This document shows positions 22,814 through 34,353 of a stretch of DNA of 64,000 bases, in pieces. Every line of letters starts with the position of its first letter. Positions within the stretch are counted from its first letter, which is position 1. Location of the stretch: positions 62,001-126,000 of the forward strand of contig WOGZ01000012.1 of the NCBI GenBank assembly GCA_009733775.1. The letters are read 5' to 3'. Below the pieces are notes generated by a model. It worked only from the letters and a program-made list of their open reading frames with translations, did not search any database and was not told the DNA's origin. Both the position numbers and the translations under genes were made by a program. The stretch is from Alectoria sarmentosa. Lineage: Eukaryota; Ascomycota; Lecanoromycetes; Lecanorales; Parmeliaceae.

Positions 22814-23822
22814 TCACACCTCGCTGGGCGCCAAAGCAACGAGACTAAACCCCACCTCATCCCGCAACACATTTTCCGCCAAAAACGTCCTCACCCCCAA
22901 ATCCAACGCCCTCTCGCTCAGCGCATCCTCCCCCTCCCCCAAAACCCCCCTATCGACCGGCCCCTTCATCCCGCCATTCAACTCCCACAAATGCCCATCA
23001 TCCCCCTTGACAAACGTGATGAAATGATACCCATAATGCTCCCCCTCCCCCAGCTTCAACTCCCCCGGCGCCGAATCCCCCCTCTGCGCCGCCGACGCGT
23101 GCGCCGCTTCGATCTCCGGGGAATCGTAAATCAATTTCGCCCGCTCGGTCGGCGGCAGGGGGATCGCGGACGTGATGAGAGCGGAGAGCGGGGACGAAGG
23201 CTGGATGTGCGTGCGCGCGGGGCCGTTGCTGATGGCGTGGAGGAGCGACATCAGACCGCAGGAATGCTGGATCGTTTGGCGGTACCAGAGGATGGGTTCG
23301 TGGGGGCCGGACGAGGTGTATTCCTTCATAGCTATATGAGGATTACGTTATTTTTCTTGAGTTGTTTATTAGAAATGAAAAGCAAGGCAGGTCAGGTGGG
23401 GTATCGATCGATGATTTGATCGATTGATACTCTACTTTAGCGAATAGTGTGCATATGGAAACCAAAAAAAAAACGGCAGAGCCTCTGTCTCACCCTCATT
23501 TTCCGTCTCCCGCGCTCTTGCATAAACAGCCGCGGGGCAAATGAAGATGAGGGCGTATGCGGGGCGTGGGATTAGGTCGAGGAGGTCAAGGGAGTAGATG
23601 TCGTGGAAAGCGAGGGTGGGGGCGACGCCGAGGCGGTGGATCAGGTGGGAGAAGACGGCGGGATTGTTTTCTGGGGGTGGGGGGGTTAGAAGGTAGGGGT
23701 TTTTTTTGGATGGGGGATGGGGAGGATAGAGGAGGGCTGGGGAGGGGAGGGGCGACTAGGAATGGGCCTTGGGACTGACCCAGAGCGATGAAGGTTTTTG
23801 GCTGGGTGGTGGGGGAGGTCAT
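22814..23822 (-). CDS. YUH1: Ubiquitin C-terminal hydrolase (UCH family, peptidase C12)
   Basis: Exons in transcript order 23780-23822, 23494-23670 and 22814-23331, with introns of 109 and 162 nt, encode 245 residues. The family cleaves small adducts from the C-terminus of ubiquitin (and Rub1/NEDD8 precursor in yeast). Seen: NNPAVFSHLIHRLGV near the start, IYSLDLLDLIPRPAYALIFI, then catalytic Gln92 and Cys98 in QTIQHSCGLMSLLHA and His176 in YHFITFV. At the position of the catalytic Asp (normally ELDG) there is Asn192 in LWELNGGMKGPVDRG. Asn can still orient the His, so activity may persist, but this is a real departure from the animal enzymes. Sandwiched between two pseudogenes yet fully intact. 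Confidence 0.9.
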
Positions 23823-24296
23823 TGTTTCTATATGGCTATGGATGGGGACCCTTCTCAGTCGATTTACTTCAATGATTTGGGTTGGAGGTATAAGGATTGC
23901 AAAAGGTATCAGAGGTTCAAAAGGGATGTTTCAAAAGGTGAGGTTCATAACGGCTATGTTTGCGGTGGAACACGTCAGCAAAAGACTGATCACGTGCCGG
24001 TATCTTGTCAGCAGGCGCACATACTACAAATTCACAGTCAATCAATTATGTTGTTCTAGTGTGATAGATAGGCTACTCGTATCGAGTCAAGCTTCTCGAG
24101 GTTTCTATACTATCGGCCTGGTGCATCCAAAGGAAATTGTGTTCATTGACTCAATGACTCCTCAGATATGATGTGTCATTTTCTAGAGCTGGCGGCCATT
24201 CAAGGACGTCAACGAACTTTTTTTTACAGCTATCTTAGACACATTCCGGTGACCATACAACAGAAAGCAAACACGGCTATAGCTACGGACCTAGAC
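23823..24296. other. Intergenic between UCH and LRR relic
   Basis: Divergent promoter space for the hydrolase and the former LRR gene. A plus-strand open frame spans it (23788-24171) but shows no family features and overlaps the UCH start; I do not call it. Confidence 0.4.
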
Positions 24297-26666
24297 ATGT
24301 CATCCTCAACACCCCACTGATCGGTAAACTCCGCCTTGCCAGAAGACACCGATGCAGACCGCCCTGCAAACAGCCCGTCCCCGTCCGTCGCCTCTGTCAA
24401 AGGGTAAGATAGCAAAAACAGCCCTTCTGTATCTGGAAGAATCCTCCATACAGAGTGCCGAGTACTGGGCGAGCCTCATTCGCCAGTCTTACAACGCATT
24501 ATACAGCGGTGGAACGCTAGACACGCAATGTCTCAAAGCTCCTCATCGAGGACATGCAGGTACCGTTTGCCCGGAGAGCCGCTAGACTGACTCCGCGGGT
24601 ACAACGGGGTTGTTCTCCCTCCCTGCTACATTTCGTCTTCTCGGAAGTGGTATGCTGATCTGCAAAACCTGTTAGATCAAGACAGCGCCACTCTCGCACA
24701 TAAAGTTGCTGGGCTGTTGTATCGAAATTACTCTGACCCGAACATACCACAGGTGGTCAAGTACGAGAAAGATATCGTGCTCCTTCGGAAAGCGATACAA
24801 GCTCAGCAAAAAGCCGATGAGATGGCCAAAGCTGAGGCTAGACACCTCCTGAGTGGAAACAGCAGAATGTTTGTCAAGGTCCTTAAGACGAAGTCAAGGA
24901 TCCGCTCCCTCTCACCGGCGCGCCAGCACTGCCTATGCCTGTCACCATCAGTGACAAGGAGAGTTTGGCAGCGTTCTTCAATCATTTGAGTATCGGGGGT
25001 ACTCATGATACATTGGATGCAAGTCTGCTTTGACGAACGGCCTTCTACTTGTCAACACCATTTTTGAGTCAGAAGAGGGAGCAGGCGGCTTCAATCACGC
25101 TCCGTACGTCGATGATTTCATGCTGACATTTTTCATTCAGGGTTCAAAAGATCAGGAGCCATATTACGATGTCGACATGGCCGAATTCGAGAAAGGAATA
25201 CTGTATCAAGATGGGCGCATGGATCTCTGCAAATTATGAGTTATTGAAAGGAAGGTTTATTGACGCCAACCTTGTGATTATACTACGGCGTCCTTCTGTA
25301 CCCGCACGTTGTTCTTTGTAGTTGGTTCCATCAAAGCAGATACCGTTTTTCTTCCCTTTTCTTTTTTGGAAACCCAGCCATGACGATAGTTCACCGGTCC
25401 GAGCTACACATTTCGACTCTGGGCTCATCGCCGAAGACAAACGCAGTGTATCTTCCTTGCTAGGACGTTAGTGCTGATTTTGCTAGGATCATCGGCCCGC
25501 CCAACATCTCTCAACTCATGACAAGCCTGGAGAGTAGTACCTTCGTTCGGCACTGCCTGCTCAGAAATAACATGATTGGGCCTGTAGGTGCCCGACTGAT
25601 ATCGGACTTCGTCCTCGCGCACCCCGATCGCACGGAGACCTGGTATCTCGCCGGTAATTGCACTGATCTTGCTGAGTTTGAGCGTCGGGTCTCTGCTGGA
25701 CAACGTCGACTTCTATCGCCAATATCTGGCTCAAGCGAAATCCGCTAGGTCCAAAGGCGTCCACTAATCTGTATAACCTGACCACCAAGACCTCAAAATT
25801 ACGTTCCCTCGATCTCGATCAGACAGAGTTGAGCGACGAAGGCGTTGCTCATCTCTTCTCCCATTTGGCAAATCACCATAACGCCACCTCACTGAGACAC
25901 ATTTACCTCAACGCCGTAGGGATAGGCCAATGTGCATGCAAGAGCCTCGCGACTTACCTCTCATCGCCACATTGCACAATGGAGTCAGTGTACCTAAGCA
26001 ACAATCCCATGGGAGACGCTGGTGCGGAGGTACTTGCTAAAGGCCTTACGAGTAATAAATCACTGTTGCGTCTGACTCTCACTTCCTGCGGACTGAAATC
26101 GGAGGGGCCAAAGTCGATACTGCAAGCTCTCACAGGCCAATCTCGACTCATGACCTTGCACATGGGCCAGAGCTTTGCAACTGAAGATCTCGGCATGCGG
26201 TACAATTACCTCGAACATGATGTGGTAGAGAGTGCGAAGGCACTGGTGTTGAATTGCAAAAAAACTACGAAGGCTCGAGCTTGGCACAGTCGGCATGACA
26301 CTCTCAGCGCTTGAGTCACTTTCAAAAGAGGTAGTAAAGCCGGAGACATTGGTGGCCTTCTCAGCAAATAGCGTGTACAATAAGATATCTGCCAGAGTCA
26401 AGCTCTCTGTGAACGAGCGCATCCAGGAATATGTTCGGAAATTGTACGGTGGTATTGATGTTGCTCGCTTCGATGCCGAGGAGAAGCGTTGGTTGATCAG
26501 CCCCAAAGATGTGAGATTCATAGATAGTACATACCGAAATAGGGATGCAGAGCTCGCTCGACGTAGACAGTTGATTTTGAAGAAGGTGTGGCAGGATGGC
26601 ATGGAGACTGTGAACGGGGTATTGAATGCGGATGATTCACAGCTTGCGGCTGAGATGGAGGGTTGA
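24297..26666 (+). pseudogene. Multiply frameshifted leucine-rich-repeat (RNI-like) protein
   Basis: A former gene for a fungal LRR protein of the ribonuclease-inhibitor type. Coding blocks line up in order but jump frame: start MSSSTPH with an immediate in-frame TGA; KTALLYLEESSIQSAEYWAS; EDMQVPFARRAARLTPRVQR; DPNIPQVVKYEKDIVLLRKA; HLLSGNSRMFVKVLKTKSRI; VTISDKESLAAFFNHLSIGG; EKGILYQDGRMDLCK; then TFVRHCLLRNNMIGPVGARL, NIWLKRNPLGP, SLRHIYLNAVGIGQCACKSL, ESVYLSNNPMGDAGAEVLAK, and last RWLISPKDVRFIDSTYRNRD. At least six frame changes or stops occur (near 24317, 24410, 24535, 24650, 24920, 25690 and 26265). Unrelated sequence separates the halves at about 25240-25470. The last block is open to 26666. 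Confidence 0.85.
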
Positions 26667-27547
26667 GAGAGAGAACGTCGAGGAGAAATATGTGGCTACG
26701 TATACACTTGCTTGCAATAAATCAGGAAAGGATCCCTTCCATTATGACCATGCATTACTCTGCATACTGTGGTGATATGTGGGACCGCTTGGAGTCATGC
26801 CAACGTGATATGTCTCTTTCGAGATGAAGGCATGAACTATGATAGTCCTTTCGTCTTGCAGCTAGTAGATTGATCGACCCACCTTTCGACCGGACGCATG
26901 ACGCGTAGGTCGTCAGGTACCTGCACATTGAATGGCAGCCTTGTAGAATCCCATGGGAGGGCCAAGGGATCGAGTACCTTTTGTTGCTATGCAAGGAAGC
27001 TATAGGATGCCTTCGAACGGCAAATCAGGGTGCAATATGACGTTCGCTTGTAACAGTCAAAGTGAGTAGCCACGCAGCAATGGGTGAACCTCTCTAGGAG
27101 GCAACGGCGATGTTTGAAGGCTAGGGAGATGCATCACTTCGAACGTGAAACTCGCTCGACATGGGGAAAGAGAACCTCGAGCGGGTCAAGTAATCTGCGC
27201 TGATTTAAACCCATATCAATACCTACTCTTTGGGTCTCTTAATTGTGTAGCAGCCAAAGCGGAGATTTCGAGATATCTTGGCTAAAGAATAGCAGGAAGT
27301 GAAATACTGTTTAGGCTCTAGCCTCTCGCAGATTTTCTGAGAAGCTTGGCTCTAGAATCTAAGGCCTCAAGAAGTAAGGTCGTTCAGCTAGCGTCCTTTC
27401 CAATCTTATTTCTCATGTTCTGTGATCCCGTCCTCCGTCCTCGACAAACCCTCTTTACCTTACAACCCTTTGCTTAAAGCTTTGGAGCTTTTATACTTTC
27501 ATTGCATTCTTCAATCGCCTTTGGAGAAGCTGATTAAGTAGTCAGTC
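26667..27547. other. Intergenic upstream of BuGZ-like gene
   Basis: No gene seen. Contains the promoter of the zinc-finger gene, with CT-rich stretches near 27400-27460. Confidence 0.4.
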
Positions 27548-29188
27548 ATGGGTAAGGCAAAGCGCAAACATCCTGACATCGAAGAGACTCTCGCAAGACC
27601 CTGGTGTTATTATTGCGAGCGGGATTTCGACGACCTCAAGATCCTCATCAATCACCAGAAGGCTAAACACTTCAAATGCGAGCGATGTGGACGGAGGCTC
27701 AACACGGCAGGTGGTACGTGATAGTCTCGAAGGCTGTCAAGCTCTCAGCTAATGCACCTCCCAGGCCTGTCAGTCCATATGACTCAAGTCCACAAGGAGA
27801 CCCTCACGATCATCGAAAACGCACTCCCCAATCGATCGGGCCTGGATGTCGAGATTTTTGGCATGGAGGGTATCCCCGACGACGTCGCCCAAAGTCACAA
27901 CCAGCGCGTCCTGCAGCAATTCGCCCAAGCTGAAGCGGAGCGCCGAGCTGCGACAGGCAACCTCGGACCTGCAGGGGGAATAGGCGCAGCCAAGAAACCC
28001 AAATTTGAGTCTCCATCAGATATAAAGAAGCGCTTGGCAGAGCATAAGGCAAAGAAAGCGGCAGAGGAGGCAGCTGGGATTAGCAGTGGAGGCAACACGC
28101 CCATTGGAATGGGGCAAGGCAACCAGAGCCCAGGTTTGGGTCAGAGCCCTGGCAACTATGTGAGTCATTCGGTGACCCTCTCCATGCATTTTAGACTAAG
28201 ATATTTTGGTAAGGCCGGCTCGCCAGGCTTCCCTCCTCAGCAGCAGCAGCAGATGCCATTTGGAGGTCCACCTCAAAACCCATCATACTCTGCCTTTCCT
28301 CAACCTTACGCTCAGCAACCACCACCCTATCAACAACCGCAGTCTCCATTTCCACCGCAACAGCAGAGTTTTGCTCCACCTCAAACTCAAGGGTTTGGGC
28401 CGCCTCAACAATTTTCCCCCCAAGGCGGGCCCGGCTTCCAACCTCCGTTTCAGAATGGACCGCCTCCTCAGTTCCAGAACGTGCCTCCTCCATTCCAGAA
28501 TGGTCCTCCACAATTCCAGAATGGACCGCCTCCTTTCCAGAACGGACCACCGACTCAATTTCAAAATGGTCAACCGCCGTTTCAGAACGGGCCTCCACCT
28601 CAATTTCAGAACGGGCCTCCAAGTTTCCAGAATGGGCCATACGGCGGTTCTCCGCCTCCTCCGTACCAACAAAACCAATTCCAGCCTCCACCAAATCATA
28701 CACCACCACAGCATACCATGCCCCAGCGCCCTGGAAGCCTGCCGCCAGCACCCGGACTACCACAGAGACCTTCGTTTGGTGCGCCGCCAGTGAACGCCTT
28801 CCAAATGCAGCAGATGCACCAAGGACAGCTGCCCGGGCCGCCCAATCTTACAGATCATTCACACAACGCTCAACAGCAGCCCAGTCAGAACGGAGGTCCT
28901 GGTGGGCCAGCCGGCAGTGGACCTTCACCAAGCTCGCTTCCGGCTCTGCTATCCGCTAATGCTACCTCTCTCGATGATCTTGTGTCGGGCGCGGCCAAAG
29001 ACGCCGACAAAGCTGCGGGTGCTGTAGAGACCAGGCCAGAGGTGCCAAAAGTCGAAGAACCTACGGAAGAGAAAAAGGGAAAGAAAGAAAAGGACAAGAA
29101 CATGAGATTGATATACTCAGACAATGAAGTCAGCCCTGAAGAGAAGATGGCACAGATGCCCAGGTACGCATTCGCTCCTAGTGGATAG
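27548..29188 (+). CDS. BuGZ/ZNF207-type C2H2 zinc-finger protein
   Basis: Exons 27548-27713, 27765-28159 and 28214-29188 give 511 residues; reading through the 54-nt second intron also stays open, adding 18 residues, but gtgagt, an actaag branch site and an AAG acceptor support removal. Two adjacent C2H2 fingers (Cys20, Cys23, His36, His41; Cys44, Cys47, His60, His65) sit in the family signature WCYYCERDFDDLKILINHQK and are followed by HKET and GMEGIP. A long Pro/Gln/Asn low-complexity region carries about ten FQNGPP repeats. The C-terminus (MRLIYSDNEVSPEEKMAQMP) resembles the Bub3-binding GLEBS motif. Human BuGZ binds Bub3 and microtubules at kinetochores and phase-separates through its disordered part, and plant and fungal orthologs share the same layout. 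The fungal role is inferred. Confidence 0.88.
28440..28650 (+). repeat. In-frame FQNGPP tandem repeat in the BuGZ-like gene
   Basis: About ten imperfect 15-24 bp units, core ttccagaa-ggnccncc, encode repeated F-Q-N-G/V-P-P with P or Q spacers. Unit number is likely to vary between strains. Confidence 0.75.
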
Positions 29189-29962
29189 TGGGTTCGGGAT
29201 CATGGCAACAGCCTGGAGCAAGCAACTACCACAACAGACTCCACTCTTACCTCAGAGACCCCAACGCTAGCAAAATTGTCAGTCCTACAACGATTCCTTT
29301 CGTCTTCCTACACTTCGACCTCCTTCCATGCAAGTATCATACTGGGCTTGGTGACAGAAGACGGAGAAAGATAAGTCATTGGCTAAATATCACACATCGG
29401 CGAATGTGCTTCATTGATCATCACAGCGGTCCCTCTAGCTCATTTCGGATTTCCCCTTGCAACCTCGGCGTCTAATGCATAACAGAATGGATGGATGGCA
29501 TCGGGGTGAGTGGACTTGCTGGTCACTTGGGAGATTGCGTCTGACTTCGGGTCGTGACTGACAGTCATCTCTATGGAGGATGTAGCTGTCGTGGCGGATG
29601 GTCTCGTGCGAAATAATAGATAGCAGCTCATAATGGGGTTTGGCGGTGCTGCTTTATGTAAGTGCAACATGGTTAGTCGTCTCATCTCTTAATTGAGGTT
29701 CTTGTTCCTGGGTTGGCACTTGTCTACACTTCAACGAGCGAATTGCAAAAATCTTCAAGACACCTAATTTTGCGCATTTAAACAAGCTCTAGTAAGAGCG
29801 ATACTTGCGTAGTTTAAAAATGCTTGGATTATCATAGACTATGAAGAGTGCCATAGGAAGGCAAGAATGATGAGAACCTTGAAGATGAATGCTCGGCCCT
29901 TTGAGGCGTCAATTTCAGTGACCAAGCCTGCTTAAATCCATTTGGCACGCGGACAAATCCAT
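29189..29962. other. Intergenic, no gene seen
   Basis: Nothing recognised. A strong-looking acceptor (cttacctcag) at about 29254 might allow an alternative last exon of the zinc-finger gene, but the shorter ending is consistent with the family. Confidence 0.35.
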
Positions 29963-30658
29963 CTATTCTGCTGGAGGGAGCAGCCAGCGCAATTCGTCGG
30001 CTTGGTGATCAGGCAGTAAGTCCGGAAGTGTCTCGGCCGGCATAAAGTTATGGTCGGAGAATTCAAAGCCCGGAACAACAGTCTGAAGGACAAGAGTAAG
30101 AAGGTGCATCCACTACAGGGGCATTGGAGGACTGGCAAAATCACGTACCTCGCTGATCAGCAAACCTTCACTACCCGGCCGTCCTTCCACGTCCGGCAGT
30201 AAAAAGCTCGCTTTGTATTTCCCTCCTTCCACGAGCCATTGCATCCTCTCACCACCGTGGATGTCATTCCCAACCACAAAGGTTTCAACCCTCGCTTTCT
30301 CTCCTTTCCCCGTCTCGTCGCCATGTATAATGACATAGCGCCCCCGTCCTCTGTGCAAAGTGTGCATCGTCCTGCCTTTGTTCCTATGAAAATGCCCCAT
30401 CGGACTCGCGGGCGTCAGGAGATAGTAGATGGTCGTACTCGCTGCTCGAGTCGAGTCATCATCATTGCTGCTGGATCGGAAGGGATTCGGGACGCGCAAT
30501 GGATCGCGGTCGGTTTCGAGGAAGTAGCCGCCTTCCGGGTGCTTTTGCAGATGCAACTTCGTGATCAGTTTGAGGGTGGAAGGTGTCTCGGCAGTGATTG
30601 AGGCAGGCGTGAAGAAGGGACGTATGGGGGCGGTGAGCGTGGTGTCGACGGTTGACAT
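29963..30658 (-). CDS. DUF985 cupin-fold protein
   Basis: Exons 30149-30658 and 29963-30082 (66-nt intron, gtacgt..cag) encode 209 residues. It has the DUF985/cupin_5 signature: LHLQKHPEGGYFLETDRD near the start, TTIYYLLTPASPMGHFHRNK with metal-type histidines, and GNDIHGGERMQWLVEGGKYK, then LLPDVEGRPGSEGLLISE and TVVPGFEFSDHNFM in exon 2. The fold is a single beta-barrel. Enzymatic function is unknown for the family. The intron restores the conserved VPGFEF block that read-through would lose. Confidence 0.88.
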
Positions 30659-32121
30659 GGTGTTGGAACGGCGAAAGTCATTGACGGAGGTGTGTTGTGT
30701 CCACCCAGGTACTTAGTGAGTGTGCCTGACACAGTTTTTGTTAAAACGGTGGAGTGAGGTTTTGAGGTAGGTAGGCAACGAAGTATGGTGAAGGGAAGTT
30801 TGGCCGATTCGTAACGTATTAGTAAGCCATCAGGAATTGGGTCTTTCCACAGCCTCCGAACTACCACTGAAAGGTGCTTACGCAGTAGCAGATCAACATG
30901 CATGAGAAAGCATTCACTTCGGAAGCACGGTTCCCGCCGCTCCCTCAACCTTCAGCGGTAGTCGGAGAATTTTGAGTTCCATCAGCACCTTATTTTGCCC
31001 GTAAGCAGCTCTAAATCCTCGTTAACCACGTGTTTTGACGAGAATTCTATCGACTTCTCCTCTAATGCCCCTCACGGAAACAGTCCGCCCACTTCATCAG
31101 CTTGAGTGGATCAGCGATTCCGAGATTCATCGACATCTTCTCTGCAGAACGCTTCCCTGCCATTTAGCTCTACTGCTAGGGTTTCATCAGGAGAAGCCGA
31201 CGGATCACCAGACCACGAAAACTCATCCCCATTGCTCCCCACCTCGTCAAGGAATGCAGCCATTCAAACAAGGCGATCCGGCAACCCGCCATCTTTGACC
31301 TATCAATGGGATCGTAGATGCATACGCCCTTTTTCGATACATGTACACTCCCTCAGATCAGTTTGGTGCCCGCGATTACAAGGGTAACGTATGCGCGCTG
31401 AGAAAGAGATAGGGATACCTATCAAAGATGTTGCATGCACTCAGTTGCTTGCACTTTTCTTCGCTTCTCTGTGGACTATTTAAAATACCCCAATTGCTTT
31501 GCGGGGAACTTCTCAGGGACCTTAATCCCCGAACACATTCATTCGTGCGGGGCATTTGTCGGATGCGTGTTTCATCCGGCAGGTAACGGATCCGACTGCT
31601 TTAATAGCTAAGACTATGAAGATCTTTCTTCGAAGTTGCTATTGTATAGATCAATCCTGCAGGAGACGGACCCGATTACTTCAATGATTAAAAGTGTCAA
31701 GGATATCATTCGATGCGGGTTTCAATGGTCAAAAGTGTTAAGGACATTATTTGATGCGGGTCAAAGCTGCTGAGCCAGATTCGCGGGCACTGACTCGATC
31801 TGAAGGATTGGATATGTATCAAGCGCGGTGTATGTGTATGGGACTCCTTATCAATAGGAGGCTGAAATCTAACTGGTCAGTGTGGCTGCAAAGCTTGCAT
31901 TTACCGGATATTGAAGATCAGCTGAGACGCTACAACGGAGTGGTGTAGCTCGGATATGTTCTCATCAGCAACGCTTCGAGGTTTGAGGTCTGCGACTATG
32001 GCAACGAGTCAAGTGCCACCCCCTTCGAGCACTCACATATCCCTATTGTTTTGTACACTGGCTTCCCTCAAATCCTTTTCTCTCCGTCTCGGCTTTGAAC
32101 GACATCTCGCTACTCTCCATC
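30659..32121. other. Intergenic with diverged short repeats
   Basis: No gene. At 31688-31762 a segment of about 31 bp, core aaaagtgt-aaggan-atcattcgatgcgggt, occurs twice (31690-31721 and 31731-31761). A related, more diverged stretch precedes it (31560-31650). These look like old tandem-duplication remnants. Confidence 0.45.
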
Positions 32122-33389
32122 ATGACCACCTCAGCATCTCGCGCGATGATTGCTACAAGTGCCATTTTCATGGCGCTCGCTATTATGGCGGTAGTTCTGC
32201 GCTTGCATTTACGGCAAAAGCAGAAATTTCCAGGCTCCAAAGCTGACGATTGGCTCATTGTAGCGGCTTTGGTATGGCTTGAGTGATGATATTCCAAGCC
32301 CTTTTAGCTGATTAAGATTTGCAGACTTTCTCTATGGCACTGGCGGTCACCAATATTGTTGGTGTTCCCGTTGGAGGGTTCGGAGTGCCCTTTCCGTTAC
32401 TGAGCGATACTGAAGCTCAAACCTTTCTGAAGGTATGTACTGACCGGGATCCAACCTGCGCCGCACGTCCTAAAAGGAAGCACAGATCGTGTTCGTACTG
32501 CAATTCTGGTACATTCTCGCTCTAGGCCTTGTGAAGCTTTCAATACTGTGTCTCTACGGACGACTCTTCTCCGCTGATCGATATCCCGTGGTCATAAAAG
32601 TGTTTTTGGTTCTCACTTCGGCTTGGCTGGTTTCATTCATTTTTGCTACCTTCTTCCAAGTATGGCCTCTTAGCTGCAATTGGGTGGACTGCACGCCTAC
32701 AACGAACTACACTGTCATGTATGTGTGTCTCAGCGTAACGGACGTTCTTTTGGACATTGCCATTCTATGCATTCCTACCTCATTCATCAGGACACTCCAC
32801 ATCAGTAAAGGTCAGAAAATCAGTCTTGTCGGTATATTTGGTCTAGGAGTCTTGTACGTCACTGTCCTCTACCCTCCATTTTACTCCCACAGACTAACAC
32901 AGAACGCCAGCTGCATAATAGCTTCCATTGCACGCCTATCATATTCAGTAAGATACGTGCAAGTCAACATTGAAGGCAACTATCAAGTCAACTTTGCTGG
33001 TATGTTGCTCCAAGGCAGAATTTTGCGCCTGGCTGAACACGATAGGCCCCGTCGTCAATATGATCATGTGGTCTGGTATCGAAACCTGCGCTTCTACCAT
33101 ATGCGCCAACCTCCCCTGCTACGGACCTCTTCTGAAACGGGGCCCCAGCCTCAAGTACCTTTTTGCCAATATACGATCCGCTTTCACCTCGCCACGCGGT
33201 CTTTTCTCCCGTCGCAGCTCGCCGAAATCTACATTTCAGGAGACCACTTCGACGGAAAGGCTCGCGAACGAGCAGGAGACCCCGCGTAACAGAACTACTG
33301 TTGAAGGCGGCATATGCTACCCAAGATATGAACCGGATCTCGAACTCGGCAAATACGAGTGGAGACGACCGTTGGCGGGAGACAGATGA
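32122..33389 (+). CDS. PTH11/SAT4-type seven-helix membrane protein
   Basis: Exons 32122-32271, 32325-32432, 32486-32853, then 32911 onward. Helices are seen in order: TSAIFMALAIMAVVLRL, FSMALAVTNIVGVPVGG, FVLQFWYILALGLVKLSI, VFLVLTSAWLVSFIFATFF, TVMYVCLSVTDVLLDIAIL, KISLVGIFGLG with CIIASIARL, and WLNTIGPVVNMIMWSGIETC; CNW and DC before helix 5 fit the family. The cytoplasmic tail is about 75 residues. Such fungal rhodopsin-fold proteins include the appressorium receptor Pth11, but most are uncharacterised. The last junction is awkward: a normal intron 32948-33014 (67 nt, AAG acceptor) gives 345 residues but loses the loop before helix 7; removing only 19 nt (33000-33018, gtatgt..cag) gives 361 residues and a better VNFAEFCAW join. 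If neither is spliced, the gene is frameshifted. Confidence 0.75.
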
Positions 33390-33739
33390 TCTAGTGAGAA
33401 TGCAAAGTTGGAGAGAAAGCTACTGCTGCTCATGATATTGGGAAGGACAAATATGCTTGCGTATGTTTCTGGCAGTAGGTCCTGGTCGACCATGAACTCT
33501 ACGAAATACAACATATATTACGGAAAGAATAGCAATTTTGTAGTGGACTGAAAAATAATACGTATATGAACTAGCAATGGTAGTCCTCGAGTCAAGGAGA
33601 ACCGGCTAAACCTCGGTAGTGAAACTAGTCTCGACTGCAAGTGCAATATCACAAGAATCGCACCAACCTTCTCATTGATTATCGCGGTCTACAATCAAAT
33701 CCAACATTGTTCCCTCAAATCGAAAGCACACCGACAATC
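33390..33739. other. Intergenic, promoter of Y14
   Basis: About 350 bp, no gene; an in-frame ATG-less extension of Y14 upstream of 33740 is not used. Confidence 0.35.
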
Positions 33740-34353
33740 ATGGCATCCAACGAGATGGAAATCGACAGCTCCCCGCCCCGCAACGGCTCCAAACCCTCCA
33801 CGACGGACCAGCACACCTCTTCCGGAGCCGTAGCCGTGCGCTCGATCGAAGGCTGGATCATACTCGTCACCAACGTACACGAGGAGGCGAGCGAAGAGGA
33901 CCTGCAGGAGCTGTTTGGCGAGTACGGGGACATCAAGAACCTGCACATGAATTTGGATCGGCGGACTGGGTACGTGAAGGTACGTCTACACTCTGGTACT
34001 TGGCTTTGGCGGCTTTAGAGGAGGGGGTGGATATGTTTGGAGAATGGCGTTTACGGTGTGGTTGGGAGGGAGAGGGCGTGTGTGTGAGAGGACAAGAGCA
34101 CAGGCTGACTCTAGGGCCCTTCACACAGGGTTACGTACTGGTCGAATATCCCACCGTGACGAACGCCAAAGCGGCCATCGAAGGCGCCAATGGTACGAAG
34201 CTGCTCGATCAGACTATCGGGGTGGACTTTGCGTTTGTGAGGCCGCCGCCCAAGGAGGGGAAGCAGGGGCAGGGAAGAGGAGGGGGAAAGGGAGGGAGGG
34301 GTGGGAGGAATAGGAGTCGGAGTCCGGAGGGGGAGGGTGAAAAGGATGAATAG
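33740..34353 (+). CDS. Exon junction complex RNA-binding protein Y14 (RBM8A)
   Basis: Exons 33740-33979 and 34129-34353 (149-nt intron) encode 154 residues. An acidic/Ser N-terminus is followed by GWIILVTNVHEEASEEDLQE, NLHMNLDRRTGYVKGYVLVE and DFAFVRPPP, the near-invariant Y14 form of the RRM domain (RNP1 is GYVKGYVLVEY). The C-terminus is Gly/Arg- and RS-rich (GRGGGKGGRGGRNRSRSP). Y14 pairs with Mago and binds eIF4A3 to mark spliced mRNA; here the RRM surface mainly contacts Mago. Budding yeast lost it, while many filamentous fungi keep it. The intron lies exactly between K and G of RNP1. Confidence 0.95.

Noticed and set aside
23788..24171. 127-codon plus-strand frame overlapping the UCH start
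   Set aside because: Overlaps the well-supported first exon of the hydrolase on the other strand and has no domain features.
28191..28793. Long open frames on both strands across the BuGZ repeat
   Set aside because: They arise from the repetitive FQNGPP coding sequence read in other phases.
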